From contig DUZQ01000003.1 in NCBI GenBank assembly GCA_013349435.1, forward strand, positions 25,488 through 89,487: a stretch of 64,000 bases of DNA, written 5' to 3'. The DNA is from Planctomycetota bacterium. GTDB taxonomy: Bacteria; Planctomycetota; Phycisphaerae; Sedimentisphaerales; Anaerohalosphaeraceae. Under the pieces are notes generated by a model. It did no database searches. It saw nothing but the letters and a program-made list of their open reading frames with translations, and was not told the origin of the DNA. Position 1 is the stretch's first letter. Each line of letters opens with the position of its first letter. The position numbers and the translations under genes were made by a program. Positions 46,339 through 55,404 of the stretch are shown here, piece after piece.

Positions 46339-47346
46339 ATGCTCTCAAAAATAACCGTCTCGCCGGGTCCGCATATAAGCGAGCCGCACTCGACACGCAG
46401 CATAATGGGCGATGTCATAATAGCCCTCGTGCCTGCGATGTTCGCTGCGATTATATATTTCAGAATCCGGGCATTTGTCCTTATCGGCGTCTGCGTCGGG
46501 ACCTGTGTCGCGAGCGAATGGCTTTGTAATCTCATACGCAAAAAACCGAACTCATTAGATGACTTAAGCGCGGTCGTAACCGGCATAATCTTAGCCTTTT
46601 CCGTACCTCCCGCCCTTCCCTGGTGGGCTGCCGTTATAGGAAGTGCCTTTGCCGTCATCATCGGCAAGATGGTATTCGGCGGCCTCGGTGCAAATATATT
46701 CAACCCGGCTATGGTGGGCAGGGCCTTCCTTACCGCCAGCTTCGGTATGCTGATGACGACCTGGACGGTCCCGGTGACCCTCGACACGACCATGCCCGAA
46801 ATCGCCGCCACCGGCCGGGGTGCCATAACACAGGCCACCCCGTTGGCCTGGAGCAAACAGGCTATAAAAAAGAAAGTCGATACAAAAGTCGTGGCCGCTC
46901 AACTCGATGCGAGTCTTATCGGCCAAATCGGCGGCTGCCTCGGGGAAACAAGCTCTATCGCCCTTTTGATTGGCGCTCTTTATTTGGTGCTCAAGCGAAC
47001 TATAAATGTAAATATCCCGTTAGCCGTCTTAGGCTCGGCCTTCGTCGTCGCTGCGATGTGCCATCTCATAAATCCGAATGCATACATACCACCCTGGCTG
47101 CACCTTACAACCGGAGGCATGCTCATAGGCGCGTTCTTCATAGCCACGGACCCGGTAACAATGCCTCTGAGTACAAGGGGGATGTGGCTCTTCGGAACAG
47201 GTGTAGGTGCACTTATAATGCTGATAAGAATTGTCGGTGAGTACCCCGAAGGCGTAATGTATGCAATCCTGATTATGAATGCAGTTACTCCGCTGATAGA
47301 CCGCTTTTGCAAGCTCACCCCCGCAGGAGGTGTGCCGAATGCTTAA
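46339..47346 (+). CDS. rnfD: Rnf complex subunit RnfD
   Basis: A 335-residue polytopic membrane subunit of the ferredoxin:NAD+ oxidoreductase that couples electron flow to Na+ or H+ translocation. About nine hydrophobic segments. GRGAITQATPLAW contains the threonine region to which FMN is covalently attached in this subunit. GGLGANIFNPAMVGRAFL and IATDPVTMPLSTRGMWLFG are typical of RnfD/NqrB. It overlaps rnfG by 8 bp. It is the first Rnf gene here, whereas rnfC is usual before it. Confidence 0.95.
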   Translation: MLSKITVSPGPHISEPHSTRSIMGDVIIALVPAMFAAIIYFRIRAFVLIGVCVGTCVASEWLCNLIRKKPNSLDDLSAVVTGIILAFSVPPALPWWAAVIGSAFAVIIGKMVFGGLGANIFNPAMVGRAFLTASFGMLMTTWTVPVTLDTTMPEIAATGRGAITQATPLAWSKQAIKKKVDTKVVAAQLDASLIGQIGGCLGETSSIALLIGALYLVLKRTINVNIPLAVLGSAFVVAAMCHLINPNAYIPPWLHLTTGGMLIGAFFIATDPVTMPLSTRGMWLFGTGVGALIMLIRIVGEYPEGVMYAILIMNAVTPLIDRFCKLTPAGGVPNA

Positions 47347-47959
47347 AAACGTTAAATACTTCGCCGAGCAAAGCTGGCTGCTGATTGCGGCGTCCTTCGT
47401 CTTCGGATTGCTCCTGGCAGTAACCAACACCGCCTGGGGCCCGATGATCGAACAAAACGAAATAAATAAATTCAACAACCTTGCCTCTCTTCTCCTGACC
47501 GATGCCTCCTTTGAAACAGCTCTCAAAGATGTCGAGGTGGATAGCGGCAAGGGCAAAAAAATAAAAACCAGCATCAAAAAAGGCGTTTCCAGGGACAGCG
47601 ATTGTGTGGGTTGGGCGTTTGTGTGTGAAGGGTCCGGCTTTGCCGACAAAATCAAGCTGGTATTAACCGTTGACGCTGCTTTTGAGAAACTGGCCGGCTT
47701 CGGAGTGCTCGCAAGTAATGAAACGCCCGGATTCGGTGATAAAATAAAGGGCGATTATTACCGCAACCAGTTTGTCGGCGCACCGGCGGCGCAGCTTGTG
47801 CTTTCAAAAACAGGAGACGACAAAATTATCGACAACGAAATCGTAGCCATCACAGGTGCCACCGTCAGCAGTGAAGCGGTAGTGAAAACAGTGAATAACT
47901 ATATCAAACAGATTAAGACCTGTATGCAAACCGAAGGATTGTTGAATAATGCCGAGTAA
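47339..47959 (+). CDS. rnfG: Rnf complex subunit RnfG (FMN-binding)
   Basis: A 206-residue protein, starting at the ATG 47339 inside the end of rnfD with GGAGG upstream. One N-terminal membrane helix (SWLLIAASFVFGLLLAV), then an FMN-binding domain. GFGVLASNETPGFGDKI and the flavinylation motif ITGATVSSEAVV place the phosphoester-linked FMN on the threonine of GAT. ApbE, encoded at 50,940, is the enzyme that would attach it. It overlaps rnfE by 11 bp. Confidence 0.95.
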   Translation: MLKNVKYFAEQSWLLIAASFVFGLLLAVTNTAWGPMIEQNEINKFNNLASLLLTDASFETALKDVEVDSGKGKKIKTSIKKGVSRDSDCVGWAFVCEGSGFADKIKLVLTVDAAFEKLAGFGVLASNETPGFGDKIKGDYYRNQFVGAPAAQLVLSKTGDDKIIDNEIVAITGATVSSEAVVKTVNNYIKQIKTCMQTEGLLNNAE

Positions 47960-48566
47960 CGATTCTGCAAATGTTTCTTTCGCCCGGACCTTCGCAGCCG
48001 GTATATGGAACGAAAATCCGGTGCTGCGGCTGCTTTTGGGGATGTGTCCGACCCTGGCGGTAACCGCAGCGGTAAAACCCGCCCTTACGATGGGTCTTAG
48101 TGTGATATTTGTCCTCTTTTGCTCAAACATCGTTGTCAGCCTGATGCGAAATATGTTAAAACCGCACCTGAGAATTCTGATGTTCACACTGACAATCTCG
48201 ACCTTTGTTACCATTGCCGATTTATTCCTGAAAGCCTTTGCACCGGTGATGAGTGAAACATTAGGACCCTACGTCCCCCTGATTATCGTTAACTGCATCA
48301 TAATCTGCCGAGCAGAGGCCTGCGCCAGCAAGAACACTCTCGCCGTCAGCATCGTGGACGCCCTGGGCATGGGAGCGGGATTTACCCTGACGCTGTGCGT
48401 ATTGGCCGGGATAAGGGAGCTTCTGGCAACAGGCAAGGTCTTCGAGATTCAGGTAATGCCGGGCGCGTTCGTTCCCTGGGCGGCGATGGGCATGCCGGTC
48501 GGAGCGTTCATAACGTTGGGACTTCTTTTGGGCGCGGTTAATCTGATTACCAGGAAAAATCCTTAA
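47949..48566 (+). CDS. rnfE: Rnf complex subunit RnfE
   Basis: A 205-residue subunit with about six membrane segments. NENPVLRLLLGMCPTLAVT, YVPLIIVNCIIICRAEACA and DALGMGAGFTLTLCVLAGIR are family hallmarks, including the cysteine of the RnfA/E iron-sulfur site. It is homologous to RnfA, the two subunits lying head to tail in the membrane. The ATG overlaps the rnfG end; the rnfA gene follows 11 bp later. Confidence 0.95.
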   Translation: MPSNDSANVSFARTFAAGIWNENPVLRLLLGMCPTLAVTAAVKPALTMGLSVIFVLFCSNIVVSLMRNMLKPHLRILMFTLTISTFVTIADLFLKAFAPVMSETLGPYVPLIIVNCIIICRAEACASKNTLAVSIVDALGMGAGFTLTLCVLAGIRELLATGKVFEIQVMPGAFVPWAAMGMPVGAFITLGLLLGAVNLITRKNP

Positions 48567-48577
48567 GGATTAATGAT

Positions 48578-49168
48578 ATGGATACCCTGCAGATACTATT
48601 GATGGGTTTTATATCAGTCGTGATAGTCAACAACCTTGTGTTCACAAAGTTTCTGGGTATATGCCCGTACCTGGGCGTATCCGGCAGAATCGATATGGCC
48701 TTCGGAATGGGTTGTGCGGTAACATTCGTCGTTACCCTAAGCGGGACGCTTACCTGGCTGATTGACCACCTGATTCTTATGCAATTTGGTCTGGAAGTAA
48801 CACGCTATGTGTGTTTCATCCTTGTTATCGCAGGCGCCGTCCAACTGGTGGAAATGTACATAAGGAAATTTTTCCCCGCTCTCTACGACAGCTTCGGGAT
48901 ATTCTTGCCGTTGATAACTACAAACTGTGCTATTTTAGGTCTGTGCCTCTTCGTAAATCTGTGGGGAATAGACAATCTCCTCGAAGCCGTCGTTTTAAGC
49001 GTCGGCGCAGGAATCGGCTTTACATTGGCTATCTGCATAATGGCCGGTATTCGCGAGAACCTGAACCTTGCCGATGTGCCGGTTTGCCTGAAAGGGGCAC
49101 CGATAACGCTGATAACGGCCGGGATTTTAACGTTGGCCTTTATGGGTTTTGCCGGAATGATTAGGTAG
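48578..49168 (+). CDS. rnfA: Rnf complex subunit RnfA
   Basis: A 196-residue subunit with six membrane segments. VVIVNNLVFTKFLGICPYLG and FLPLITTNCAILGLCLF carry the conserved cysteines of the intramembrane iron-sulfur site shared with RnfE. GAGIGFTLAICIMAGIRENL matches the family end. It is followed by a hairpin before rnfB. Confidence 0.95.
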   Translation: MDTLQILLMGFISVVIVNNLVFTKFLGICPYLGVSGRIDMAFGMGCAVTFVVTLSGTLTWLIDHLILMQFGLEVTRYVCFILVIAGAVQLVEMYIRKFFPALYDSFGIFLPLITTNCAILGLCLFVNLWGIDNLLEAVVLSVGAGIGFTLAICIMAGIRENLNLADVPVCLKGAPITLITAGILTLAFMGFAGMIR

Positions 49169-49180
49169 AACAGTATTTAG

Positions 49181-49203
49181 CCCCGCGTTTTACGCGGGGT
49201 TTT
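49181..49203 (+). terminator. Terminator-like hairpin between rnfA and rnfB
   Basis: CCCCGCG-TTTTA-CGCGGGG followed by TTTT lies 13 bases after the rnfA stop and 33 before the rnfB start. It resembles an intrinsic terminator with a short T-tract and could reduce rnfB expression, although it may also be a repeat remnant. Confidence 0.55.
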
Positions 49204-49235
49204 GGCTACAGAATAAGTAGTGAATAGTATTTATT

Positions 49236-50117
49236 ATGGTTTTGGCAAACATCGTACAATTATGGCAAGATGCGTGGCCGGCGGGACTTACTATGTTGGC
49301 TCTGGGGACGGGTTTTGCCGTGGTCCTGTTGATTGCGAGCATAAAACTCAAGGTTACCGTTGACCCTAAGATAGAGCAGGTCCACCAGGCCCTGCCCGGT
49401 GTTGACTGCGGAGCCTGCGGCTTTGCAGGCTGTGCCGCTTATGCAAAGGCCGTCTCCGCAGATCCCGAACTTTTAGGCAAATGTGCCCCCGGAGGAGCCG
49501 AAACCGCCGGGAAAATCGCCCAAATTCTCAATATTCAAATCAGCAGCTCCGGCGGCCTCGTAAGGCCAATCGTACACTGTCGCGCGCATACCGATGACAA
49601 GCAGTTCTACGCTGAATACGACGGCATCATGACCTGCACCGCCGCCAATGCCCAGCCCAACGTACAGGCCTGCAATTTCGGCTGCCTGGGCTACGGCGAC
49701 TGCATAAGGGTCTGCAAGTTCGATGCACTGCACATCATCGACGGCCTTGCAACGGTCGATTATGAAAAATGCACGGGCTGCGGCGCCTGTGCAAAGGCCT
49801 GTCCGAGAAACCTGATTGAAATGGTCGGATTTGCCCAGGAAAACATGATGACCGTAGCCTGCAGAAATCGCGAAAACCCCAAGACCACCCGTCAGATGTG
49901 CAGGGTAGGCTGCATAGGCTGTAAGATGTGCGAAAAACAATCCGATATCTTTAAGATAGAAGACAATCTCGCCCGCCTCGACTACGAAAGATACCAGCCG
50001 TCCGAACAGGCCGAAACCGCAATGTCAAAATGCCCCACCGGCGTAATCGTCTATCGCGGAAAATCCGCCCCAACTCCCCGAAAATCCGCCCAAAAACCTG
50101 TAGCCGCAAAAGAATAG
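49236..50117 (+). CDS. rnfB: Rnf complex ferredoxin-type subunit RnfB
   Basis: A 293-residue protein. One N-terminal membrane helix, then the Fe-S domain GVDCGACGFAGCAAYAKAV. Two 4Fe-4S patterns follow: CNFGCLGYGDCIRVCKFDAL and KCTGCGACAKACPRNLIEM. A third cysteine-rich patch (CRVGCIGCKMCEKQ) is additional, as in longer RnfB proteins. It takes electrons from reduced ferredoxin. No strong ribosome site is seen before the ATG. It is last in the operon. Confidence 0.95.
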   Translation: MVLANIVQLWQDAWPAGLTMLALGTGFAVVLLIASIKLKVTVDPKIEQVHQALPGVDCGACGFAGCAAYAKAVSADPELLGKCAPGGAETAGKIAQILNIQISSSGGLVRPIVHCRAHTDDKQFYAEYDGIMTCTAANAQPNVQACNFGCLGYGDCIRVCKFDALHIIDGLATVDYEKCTGCGACAKACPRNLIEMVGFAQENMMTVACRNRENPKTTRQMCRVGCIGCKMCEKQSDIFKIEDNLARLDYERYQPSEQAETAMSKCPTGVIVYRGKSAPTPRKSAQKPVAAKE

Positions 50118-50148
50118 GTACACTTGGGATGCCGGTTTTTACCTTGTA

Positions 50149-50541
50149 TCATTCACTCCCTATAATGGCTTTCACAGCATTCAGAAATACTTCAGCAGCC
50201 TGAATCGCTTTTGCTGCATCTTCCCGTCGGACATGCAGCGTTACCCCGTAATCTCCGACATCACGTATCTCGAAAAGCCAGTTCAAGTCCCTTCCAAGTT
50301 TTTTATCCAGCTTGCCCGTCTTAACGAATTTTTGATGTATAGCAGCAATCACACCACTGTGCTTTTTGAATTCGAATCCCTCATGAAGTAAAACAGCGGT
50401 GGCAGCATAAAAGGCGCTATAATAAGCACGAGAAGCCGCAAAATCGAAATATCCGCTTCCGGCCAGTTCCCCGGCTGCTTGTATTGACTGCACAGCTCGT
50501 TTGAGATTCGCTGCTATTTCCCCGGCATATTGTGAGGTCAT
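50149..50541 (-). CDS. HEPN-domain protein (MNT/HEPN module)
   Basis: A 130-residue all-helical HEPN protein: FDFAASRAYYSAFYAATAVL, then EIRDVGDYGV at the place of the catalytic RNase motif (RDVGDY rather than Rx4-6H). Its ATG overlaps the stop of the nucleotidyltransferase gene by 4 bp. In MNT/HEPN systems the HEPN protein is usually an RNase toxin that the partner neutralises, often by AMPylation. The pair sits between rnfB and apbE on the opposite strand to rnf. Confidence 0.88.
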   Translation of the reverse strand: MTSQYAGEIAANLKRAVQSIQAAGELAGSGYFDFAASRAYYSAFYAATAVLLHEGFEFKKHSGVIAAIHQKFVKTGKLDKKLGRDLNWLFEIRDVGDYGVTLHVRREDAAKAIQAAEVFLNAVKAIIGSE

Positions 50542-50846
50542 AATGCTATACCTTCACTTTTGGCATTACGATAGAGCTGAATCAGGCCGCTGTTGAACTC
50601 ATCTACACCGGCTGGCTTTGCCGAAATAAGTTGTTCCGACTCAAGCTGTACAGGGTAAAGCAAATCTGTAATTCTCCGAAGCTCCTGAAAATAATCAAAT
50701 GGTTTGTCCAAAAGAACAAGCATATCAATATCACTTGAAACATCCGCGGTATTACGAGCCATAGAACCATATAAAATCAATCCTTGAAATTGGACTTGAT
50801 AATGATTCTTTAGAATATTTTTACATTTCTCTGCTATCTCATTCAT
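50538..50846 (-). CDS. MNT-type nucleotidyltransferase (antitoxin)
   Basis: A 102-residue minimal nucleotidyltransferase. LILYGSMARNTADVSSDIDM contains the GSxAR...SDxD pattern that binds the nucleotide and metal. Paired with the HEPN gene downstream by a 4-bp overlap. The expected role is control of the HEPN toxin. Confidence 0.9.
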   Translation of the reverse strand: MNEIAEKCKNILKNHYQVQFQGLILYGSMARNTADVSSDIDMLVLLDKPFDYFQELRRITDLLYPVQLESEQLISAKPAGVDEFNSGLIQLYRNAKSEGIAL

Positions 50847-50939
50847 CAGGCAATCCTTTTGCTGACATTACCCGTATCAAACCCTATAATACATAAGCGG
50901 GCTTTCTGATTTCACTAAAATATCATATTCTTATTCGAA

Positions 50940-52070
50940 TTACAATTGGTTTTCCTTGGGCCAGGGTTTGCGCTGTCCCGCCACTTTTGATGCCGTTGAA
51001 TAAACTGGTACGGCCTGGGTTGTATCGACGTACCGGCGCACACCCTCGGTATGGATAAGCTCGGCGGTCTTGCCGGCGCCAACCAAAATCGCTTCCGTCT
51101 CAGACAGCGAGTCGATTAACTCCAATCCCTTTTCCCCGCCAAGGACACTTACCGCCGTCGCTAAGGTGTCTGCAGCGGTAGCGGTCTGCGCGATAATGCT
51201 GACGCTTATAAGTTCATCGGCGCTTGCACCTGCACCAGGATTTATAATATGGCTGTACCTTTGACCGTCAATCTCGGTAAATCGCCGATAGCCGCCGCTC
51301 GTCGCCACCGCCATATCACGTAACTTCAATACCAAAAGAAGCCTGTCGTCGGCAGCAGGATCCTGAAGCCCGACAAGCCAGCTTGCCTTATTATCTGACG
51401 GCGTGCCGAAACAACGCACATCACCACCCAAATCCACCAGACCACCGACGGCCCCCGCCTTTTCCATCGCCTCTATCGCCGAATCTATTGCATAACCCTT
51501 GGCAATACCACCCAAATCAAGCCGCATCCCCTTAACCCCAAAACGCACGGTCTTGTCAGCTCGATTAAGGGCAAGCTTGCCAAAGCCAACTCTCGAACGT
51601 GCCTCGGCAAGCTCGGCTTCTGTGGGAAGACGTTTAAGCTCCTGGGCCTGCCGCCACAGATCAACTATAGGGCCGACAGTTATATCAAATGCGTTCTCTG
51701 TTTGCCTGCTGTACTCGCCGGAAATCCGTAACACTTCAAAAAGGTTTTCATCAACATGCACCGGTCTTCCAAAAGCTTCGCGGTTCACCTGCGAAAGCTG
51801 TGATTCGGCTTTATAATCGCTCATCACCTCGTCAACGTATTTGAGCTTGTCAAATGCAGCCTCCACACAGATGCCCGCGGTTTTGGAATCCCCCGCAACA
51901 GCAGTAATGTTGGCGAACGTGCCCATCACAACCCGGTAGCCGCTGTTGGCGGTTTTAAGCCGGGGACCGACCAAAACCCGAATCCCAAAAGCCGCAACCA
52001 CCGCACCAGCTATTATCAGCGCCGAATACATATATTTCTTAGTCAAGGATATTTTTCTTTCGACAGACAT
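50940..52070 (-). CDS. apbE: FAD:protein FMN transferase ApbE
   Basis: A 376-residue protein with an N-terminal membrane segment (YMYSALIIAGAVVAAFGI), so it faces the periplasm. ApbE marks: GYRVVMGTFANITAV, QTENAFDITVGPIVDLWR, MRLDLGGIAKGYAIDSAIEA, SGGYRRF, YSHIINPGAG and a metal-binding TAATADTLATAVSVLG. It attaches FMN from FAD to threonines of RnfG and RnfD, which fits its location near the rnf operon. The last 35 residues are an unconserved tail. Confidence 0.95.
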   Translation of the reverse strand: MSVERKISLTKKYMYSALIIAGAVVAAFGIRVLVGPRLKTANSGYRVVMGTFANITAVAGDSKTAGICVEAAFDKLKYVDEVMSDYKAESQLSQVNREAFGRPVHVDENLFEVLRISGEYSRQTENAFDITVGPIVDLWRQAQELKRLPTEAELAEARSRVGFGKLALNRADKTVRFGVKGMRLDLGGIAKGYAIDSAIEAMEKAGAVGGLVDLGGDVRCFGTPSDNKASWLVGLQDPAADDRLLLVLKLRDMAVATSGGYRRFTEIDGQRYSHIINPGAGASADELISVSIIAQTATAADTLATAVSVLGGEKGLELIDSLSETEAILVGAGKTAELIHTEGVRRYVDTTQAVPVYSTASKVAGQRKPWPKENQL

Positions 52071-52094
52071 AATACAATAATTCTAATAACATTT

Positions 52095-52121
52095 GTCATT
52101 CCCGCGGAAGCGGGAATCCAC
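52095..52121. repeat. Interspersed palindrome (CATTCCCGCG family)
   Basis: TGTCATTCCCGCGGAAGCGG then GAATCCA, an inverted repeat (ATTCCCGC...GCGGGAAT) also found at about 39,256. It is a single short copy between apbE and the radical SAM gene. Confidence 0.75.
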
Positions 52122-52157
52122 AACACTTACCAAATTGTAAATTGTTTGCGGTTTAGG

Positions 52158-52186
52158 TTCAATAAATCTCTCTGTCGTTGTATAAT
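52158..52186 (+). promoter_or_regulatory. Promoter with start site at or near the ATG
   Basis: TTCAAT (52,158-52,163), a 17-bp spacer, then a perfect TATAAT (52,181-52,186). The ATG at 52193 begins seven bases after the -10 box, where transcription would start. No Shine-Dalgarno sequence precedes it, so the mRNA may be leaderless. Confidence 0.5.
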
Positions 52187-52192
52187 GCCAAT

Positions 52193-54001
52193 ATGCAATC
52201 AAAAACAGTGAAAATATTGAAAGAACAGGTCGAGCAAAGGTTTCTGCCCTTCGTCCGCAAACCCTCAAGATATATAGGCGGCGAGATAAACCAGCTCAAA
52301 AAAAACCTTGACTCCTGCGATGTGAAGGTGGCTTTATGCTTCCCGGATATCTATGAAATAGGCATGAGCCACACCGGCTTTGCCGTTATCTATCATGTAC
52401 TGAATCAACTAAATTATATAGCCGCCGAGCGGGCCTTCGCACCCTGGATTGACGCAGAAGAAATTATGCGAAATGAACACTTGCCGCTCTTTACCCTCGA
52501 ATCGAAAGCCGCAGTCGGCGATTTCGACATAGTCGGCTTTAGCCTCACAAACGAACTTTGCTATACGAACATGCTCAACATGCTTGACCTTGCACAGATT
52601 CCTGTCAGGTCAAATGCACGCACCGAAAACGACCCTCTGATTATTGTCGGCGGCCAGGCATCGAACTGCTGCGAGCCGATAGCCCCTTTTGTCGATATCT
52701 TCATACTCGGCGAAGCCGAAGAAGCCGTTGTACAATTGGTCGAACTAATCAGAAAACAAAGAAAAGCCGGCGCGACGAAAAAAGATTTACTTACCGAAGC
52801 CGCCGTCAGTTTCAGCTTCGCCTACGTACCATCGCTTTATAGCTTCGAATACGACGGTCAAAAGATTGAGTCGTTCAAATCCAGCCTGCCCCAATTCCCT
52901 TTGCATTTTGTAAACGCCGTTATCCAAGATTTTGAAAACGCGCCCGTACCTGATGCACCTATAGTCCCCTTTACCCAGACCGTACACGAGCGCGTTACCG
53001 TCGAGATTATGCGGGGCTGTCCCGGCAGGTGCCGATTCTGCCAAGCAAGCTTTTGCAGAAGGCCCATCAGGTACCGCAGCGTCGATAAAATCACAGAAAT
53101 AGCAAAACAAAACTACCACGCTACCGGCTTCGACACCGTCGGCCTCTTGAGCCTCTCCACCGCCGATTATCCCGACCTTGAAAAATTAATTCCGCAACTG
53201 CAGAAATGTTTCGAGCCGCTCCACGTCGGCATATCCCTGCCGAGCCTGAGAGTCCAGGAACAACTGCAATTATTACCCAAACTGGTTACCGCCGTCAGAA
53301 AAAGCGGCCTTACAATCGCCGTTGAGGCGGCGAGTGAGAGGCTTCGCAAAATCATCAATAAACCAATAAGCGACGAAAACCTCTTCGCCGCCCTCGAAGC
53401 CGCCTACAAAGCCGGTTTTCAAAAAGTAAAACTCTACTTCATGGTCGGCCTGCCCGGCGAAACGGATGAAGATATTGAACAAATTGTGGATTTATCTTTT
53501 CGAATCGCCAGGTTGCGAAAAAAAATCGACAACAAAACCGCAAACGTAAACATTACGATAAGCTGGCTAGTTCCCAAGCCGCACACACCATTTCAATGGC
53601 TCGCTCAAAAAGACATGGTTTATTTTCAGGATGCAAAGAGCATTATCCTGCAGCGCAAACGCGAACTAAATGCAAAATTTCTGCGGTTCAAATTTCACAA
53701 CATCGAGCGCAGCATGCTCGAATCGGCCATGGCTCGGGCCGATAGACGAATGGGCGATGTCATCGAAACCGCCTGGCGCTCCGGTGCCAAGTTTGATTTG
53801 TGGGATGAGTGCTTCAATTATGATTTATGGAAAAAGGCATTCGAAGAATACAACATGAATCTCCAAGAGTGTGCCCGAAGGGCTTTTGATCCAGATGAAA
53901 CCCTACCCTGGACCCACCTCGGGCGCCCAAAAAAAGATTACCTCCTAAAACACTATAGAGACGCTATACAATTATTAACCAAGATTGCGTATCCAGATTA
54001 A
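52193..54001 (+). CDS. B12-binding-like radical SAM protein (TIGR03960 type)
   Basis: A 602-residue protein taken from the ATG at 52193. The N-terminal part (VALCFPDIYEIGMSHTGFAV, PLIIVGGQASNCCEPIAPFV, DIFILGEAEE) is like a cobalamin-binding fold. The radical SAM core has VEIMRGCPGRCRFCQASFCR, a CxxxCxxC cluster motif, and LYFMVGLPGETDEDIEQIV. Relatives usually lie next to a DUF2344 gene, which is missing here. The reaction is unknown. It converges with, and overlaps by 4 bp, the beta-CASP gene. Confidence 0.88.
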   Translation: MQSKTVKILKEQVEQRFLPFVRKPSRYIGGEINQLKKNLDSCDVKVALCFPDIYEIGMSHTGFAVIYHVLNQLNYIAAERAFAPWIDAEEIMRNEHLPLFTLESKAAVGDFDIVGFSLTNELCYTNMLNMLDLAQIPVRSNARTENDPLIIVGGQASNCCEPIAPFVDIFILGEAEEAVVQLVELIRKQRKAGATKKDLLTEAAVSFSFAYVPSLYSFEYDGQKIESFKSSLPQFPLHFVNAVIQDFENAPVPDAPIVPFTQTVHERVTVEIMRGCPGRCRFCQASFCRRPIRYRSVDKITEIAKQNYHATGFDTVGLLSLSTADYPDLEKLIPQLQKCFEPLHVGISLPSLRVQEQLQLLPKLVTAVRKSGLTIAVEAASERLRKIINKPISDENLFAALEAAYKAGFQKVKLYFMVGLPGETDEDIEQIVDLSFRIARLRKKIDNKTANVNITISWLVPKPHTPFQWLAQKDMVYFQDAKSIILQRKRELNAKFLRFKFHNIERSMLESAMARADRRMGDVIETAWRSGAKFDLWDECFNYDLWKKAFEEYNMNLQECARRAFDPDETLPWTHLGRPKKDYLLKHYRDAIQLLTKIAYPD

Positions 54002-55404
54002 TCAAGAGTTACACTGCTGCCGTAGGTGGGGACAGAACTCGGCCAGCCGTTTTTCTCGGTCAGGAATTTACTGAAATGATGCGAAGCGTTCGTCTCGCCG
54101 TGGACCACAAACACATGCCGAGGCGGCTTTTTCAGGTATGAAAGCCACCTGAACAACTCGTTTTTATCCGCATGGGCGCTGAAACCCAGCGCCTGCACAA
54201 TCCTCGCCTTCACCTCGCGCATCTCGCCTAAGATTCTTACCTCTTCGGCGCCTTCCACAATCTGCCTGCCTAACGTCCCCTCCGCCTGGTAGCCAACAAA
54301 CAAAATCGTACTTTCCGGCCGCGATATATGCTCGACAAGGTGATACTTAATCCTCCCGCCCGTGCACATCCCCGAGCCGGCGATGACCATAATGGTACCT
54401 TTTACTTTATTAATTGCCTTAGACTCCGCTGTACTCCTTACCATCTTAAGCCCGCTGAAACTAAACGGCGAATGATGTTCGTTAAGAAGCTCTATCGTCT
54501 CAGCGTCGAACATCTCAGGATGCTGCCTGAATACATCCGTAACAGACACTGCCATCGGGCTATCCAGAAAAACCAGTATATGCGGGATCTCGTCGGCAAG
54601 CTGAAGCTCGTTGAGGTAATACAATATCTCCTGAGAGCGCTCTATCGCAAAGCTCGGTACGATAATATTGCCGCCCGCCTTGACAGTGCTGTTGATAGCT
54701 TCTGCAAACTTAATCTTCGTATCCTCTAATGTGTCGTGCGTCCGGTCGCCGTATGTCGATTCTATCAAAATATAATCGGCCTCGTCGAAAACAGCAGGGT
54801 CCTTCAATATAGGCCTGTCATTTCTGCCGACATCACCGGAAAAAAGTATGCTCCGCATCTGGCCGTCTATCGGCACCTTAACCTTTATCATAGCCGAACC
54901 TAAGATATGACCGGCGTCATAAAACCTCGCCTCAACGCTATCACCCACCTGCACAACCTGCCTGTACTTGACCGGCGAAAAGAGTTCGGAACAGGCCTGT
55001 GCATCCTCGACAGAGTAAAGCGGCTTCACCGGCCGGGGCGGCACGTGGCCCTTGCGCTTATGACGCTTGCGCTTAAACTCGGCATCTTCTTCCTGAATGT
55101 GGGCGCTGTCAGCCATTACTATCCTGGCAATCTCGCTGGTGGCATCGGTACAGTAAACCCTTCCCGAAAACCCCTCTTTAACAAGCTTCGGCAAAAGCCC
55201 GCAGTGATCCAGATGCGCATGTGTCAAAAGTACCGCGTCAATTTCAGCCGGTTCAACCGCAAACCGATTCCAGTTCCGCTCCCGAAACTGCCTTTCCTGA
55301 TAAAGCCCGCAATCGACTAACAGCTTGCAACTATCCGTCTCCAGAAGGAAACACGAACCCGTTACATTCCGGGCCGCACCTAAAAAACTCAACTTTACCG
55401 ACAC
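53998..55404 (-). CDS. Beta-CASP metallo-beta-lactamase RNA nuclease
   Basis: A 468-residue YSH1/CPSF73-like protein. Metal-binding LTHAHLDHCGLLPKLVKEGF, DAGHILGSAMI and LFSGDVGRNDRPIL. Beta-CASP marks: IESTYGDRTH, IVPSFAIERSQEILYYL, a GSGMCTGGRIKYH motif, VQALGFSAHADKNEL and VFVVHGE. Bacterial members are endo- or exoribonucleases. The full length agrees with the family. Confidence 0.93.
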   Translation of the reverse strand: MSVKLSFLGAARNVTGSCFLLETDSCKLLVDCGLYQERQFRERNWNRFAVEPAEIDAVLLTHAHLDHCGLLPKLVKEGFSGRVYCTDATSEIARIVMADSAHIQEEDAEFKRKRHKRKGHVPPRPVKPLYSVEDAQACSELFSPVKYRQVVQVGDSVEARFYDAGHILGSAMIKVKVPIDGQMRSILFSGDVGRNDRPILKDPAVFDEADYILIESTYGDRTHDTLEDTKIKFAEAINSTVKAGGNIIVPSFAIERSQEILYYLNELQLADEIPHILVFLDSPMAVSVTDVFRQHPEMFDAETIELLNEHHSPFSFSGLKMVRSTAESKAINKVKGTIMVIAGSGMCTGGRIKYHLVEHISRPESTILFVGYQAEGTLGRQIVEGAEEVRILGEMREVKARIVQALGFSAHADKNELFRWLSYLKKPPRHVFVVHGETNASHHFSKFLTEKNGWPSSVPTYGSSVTLD

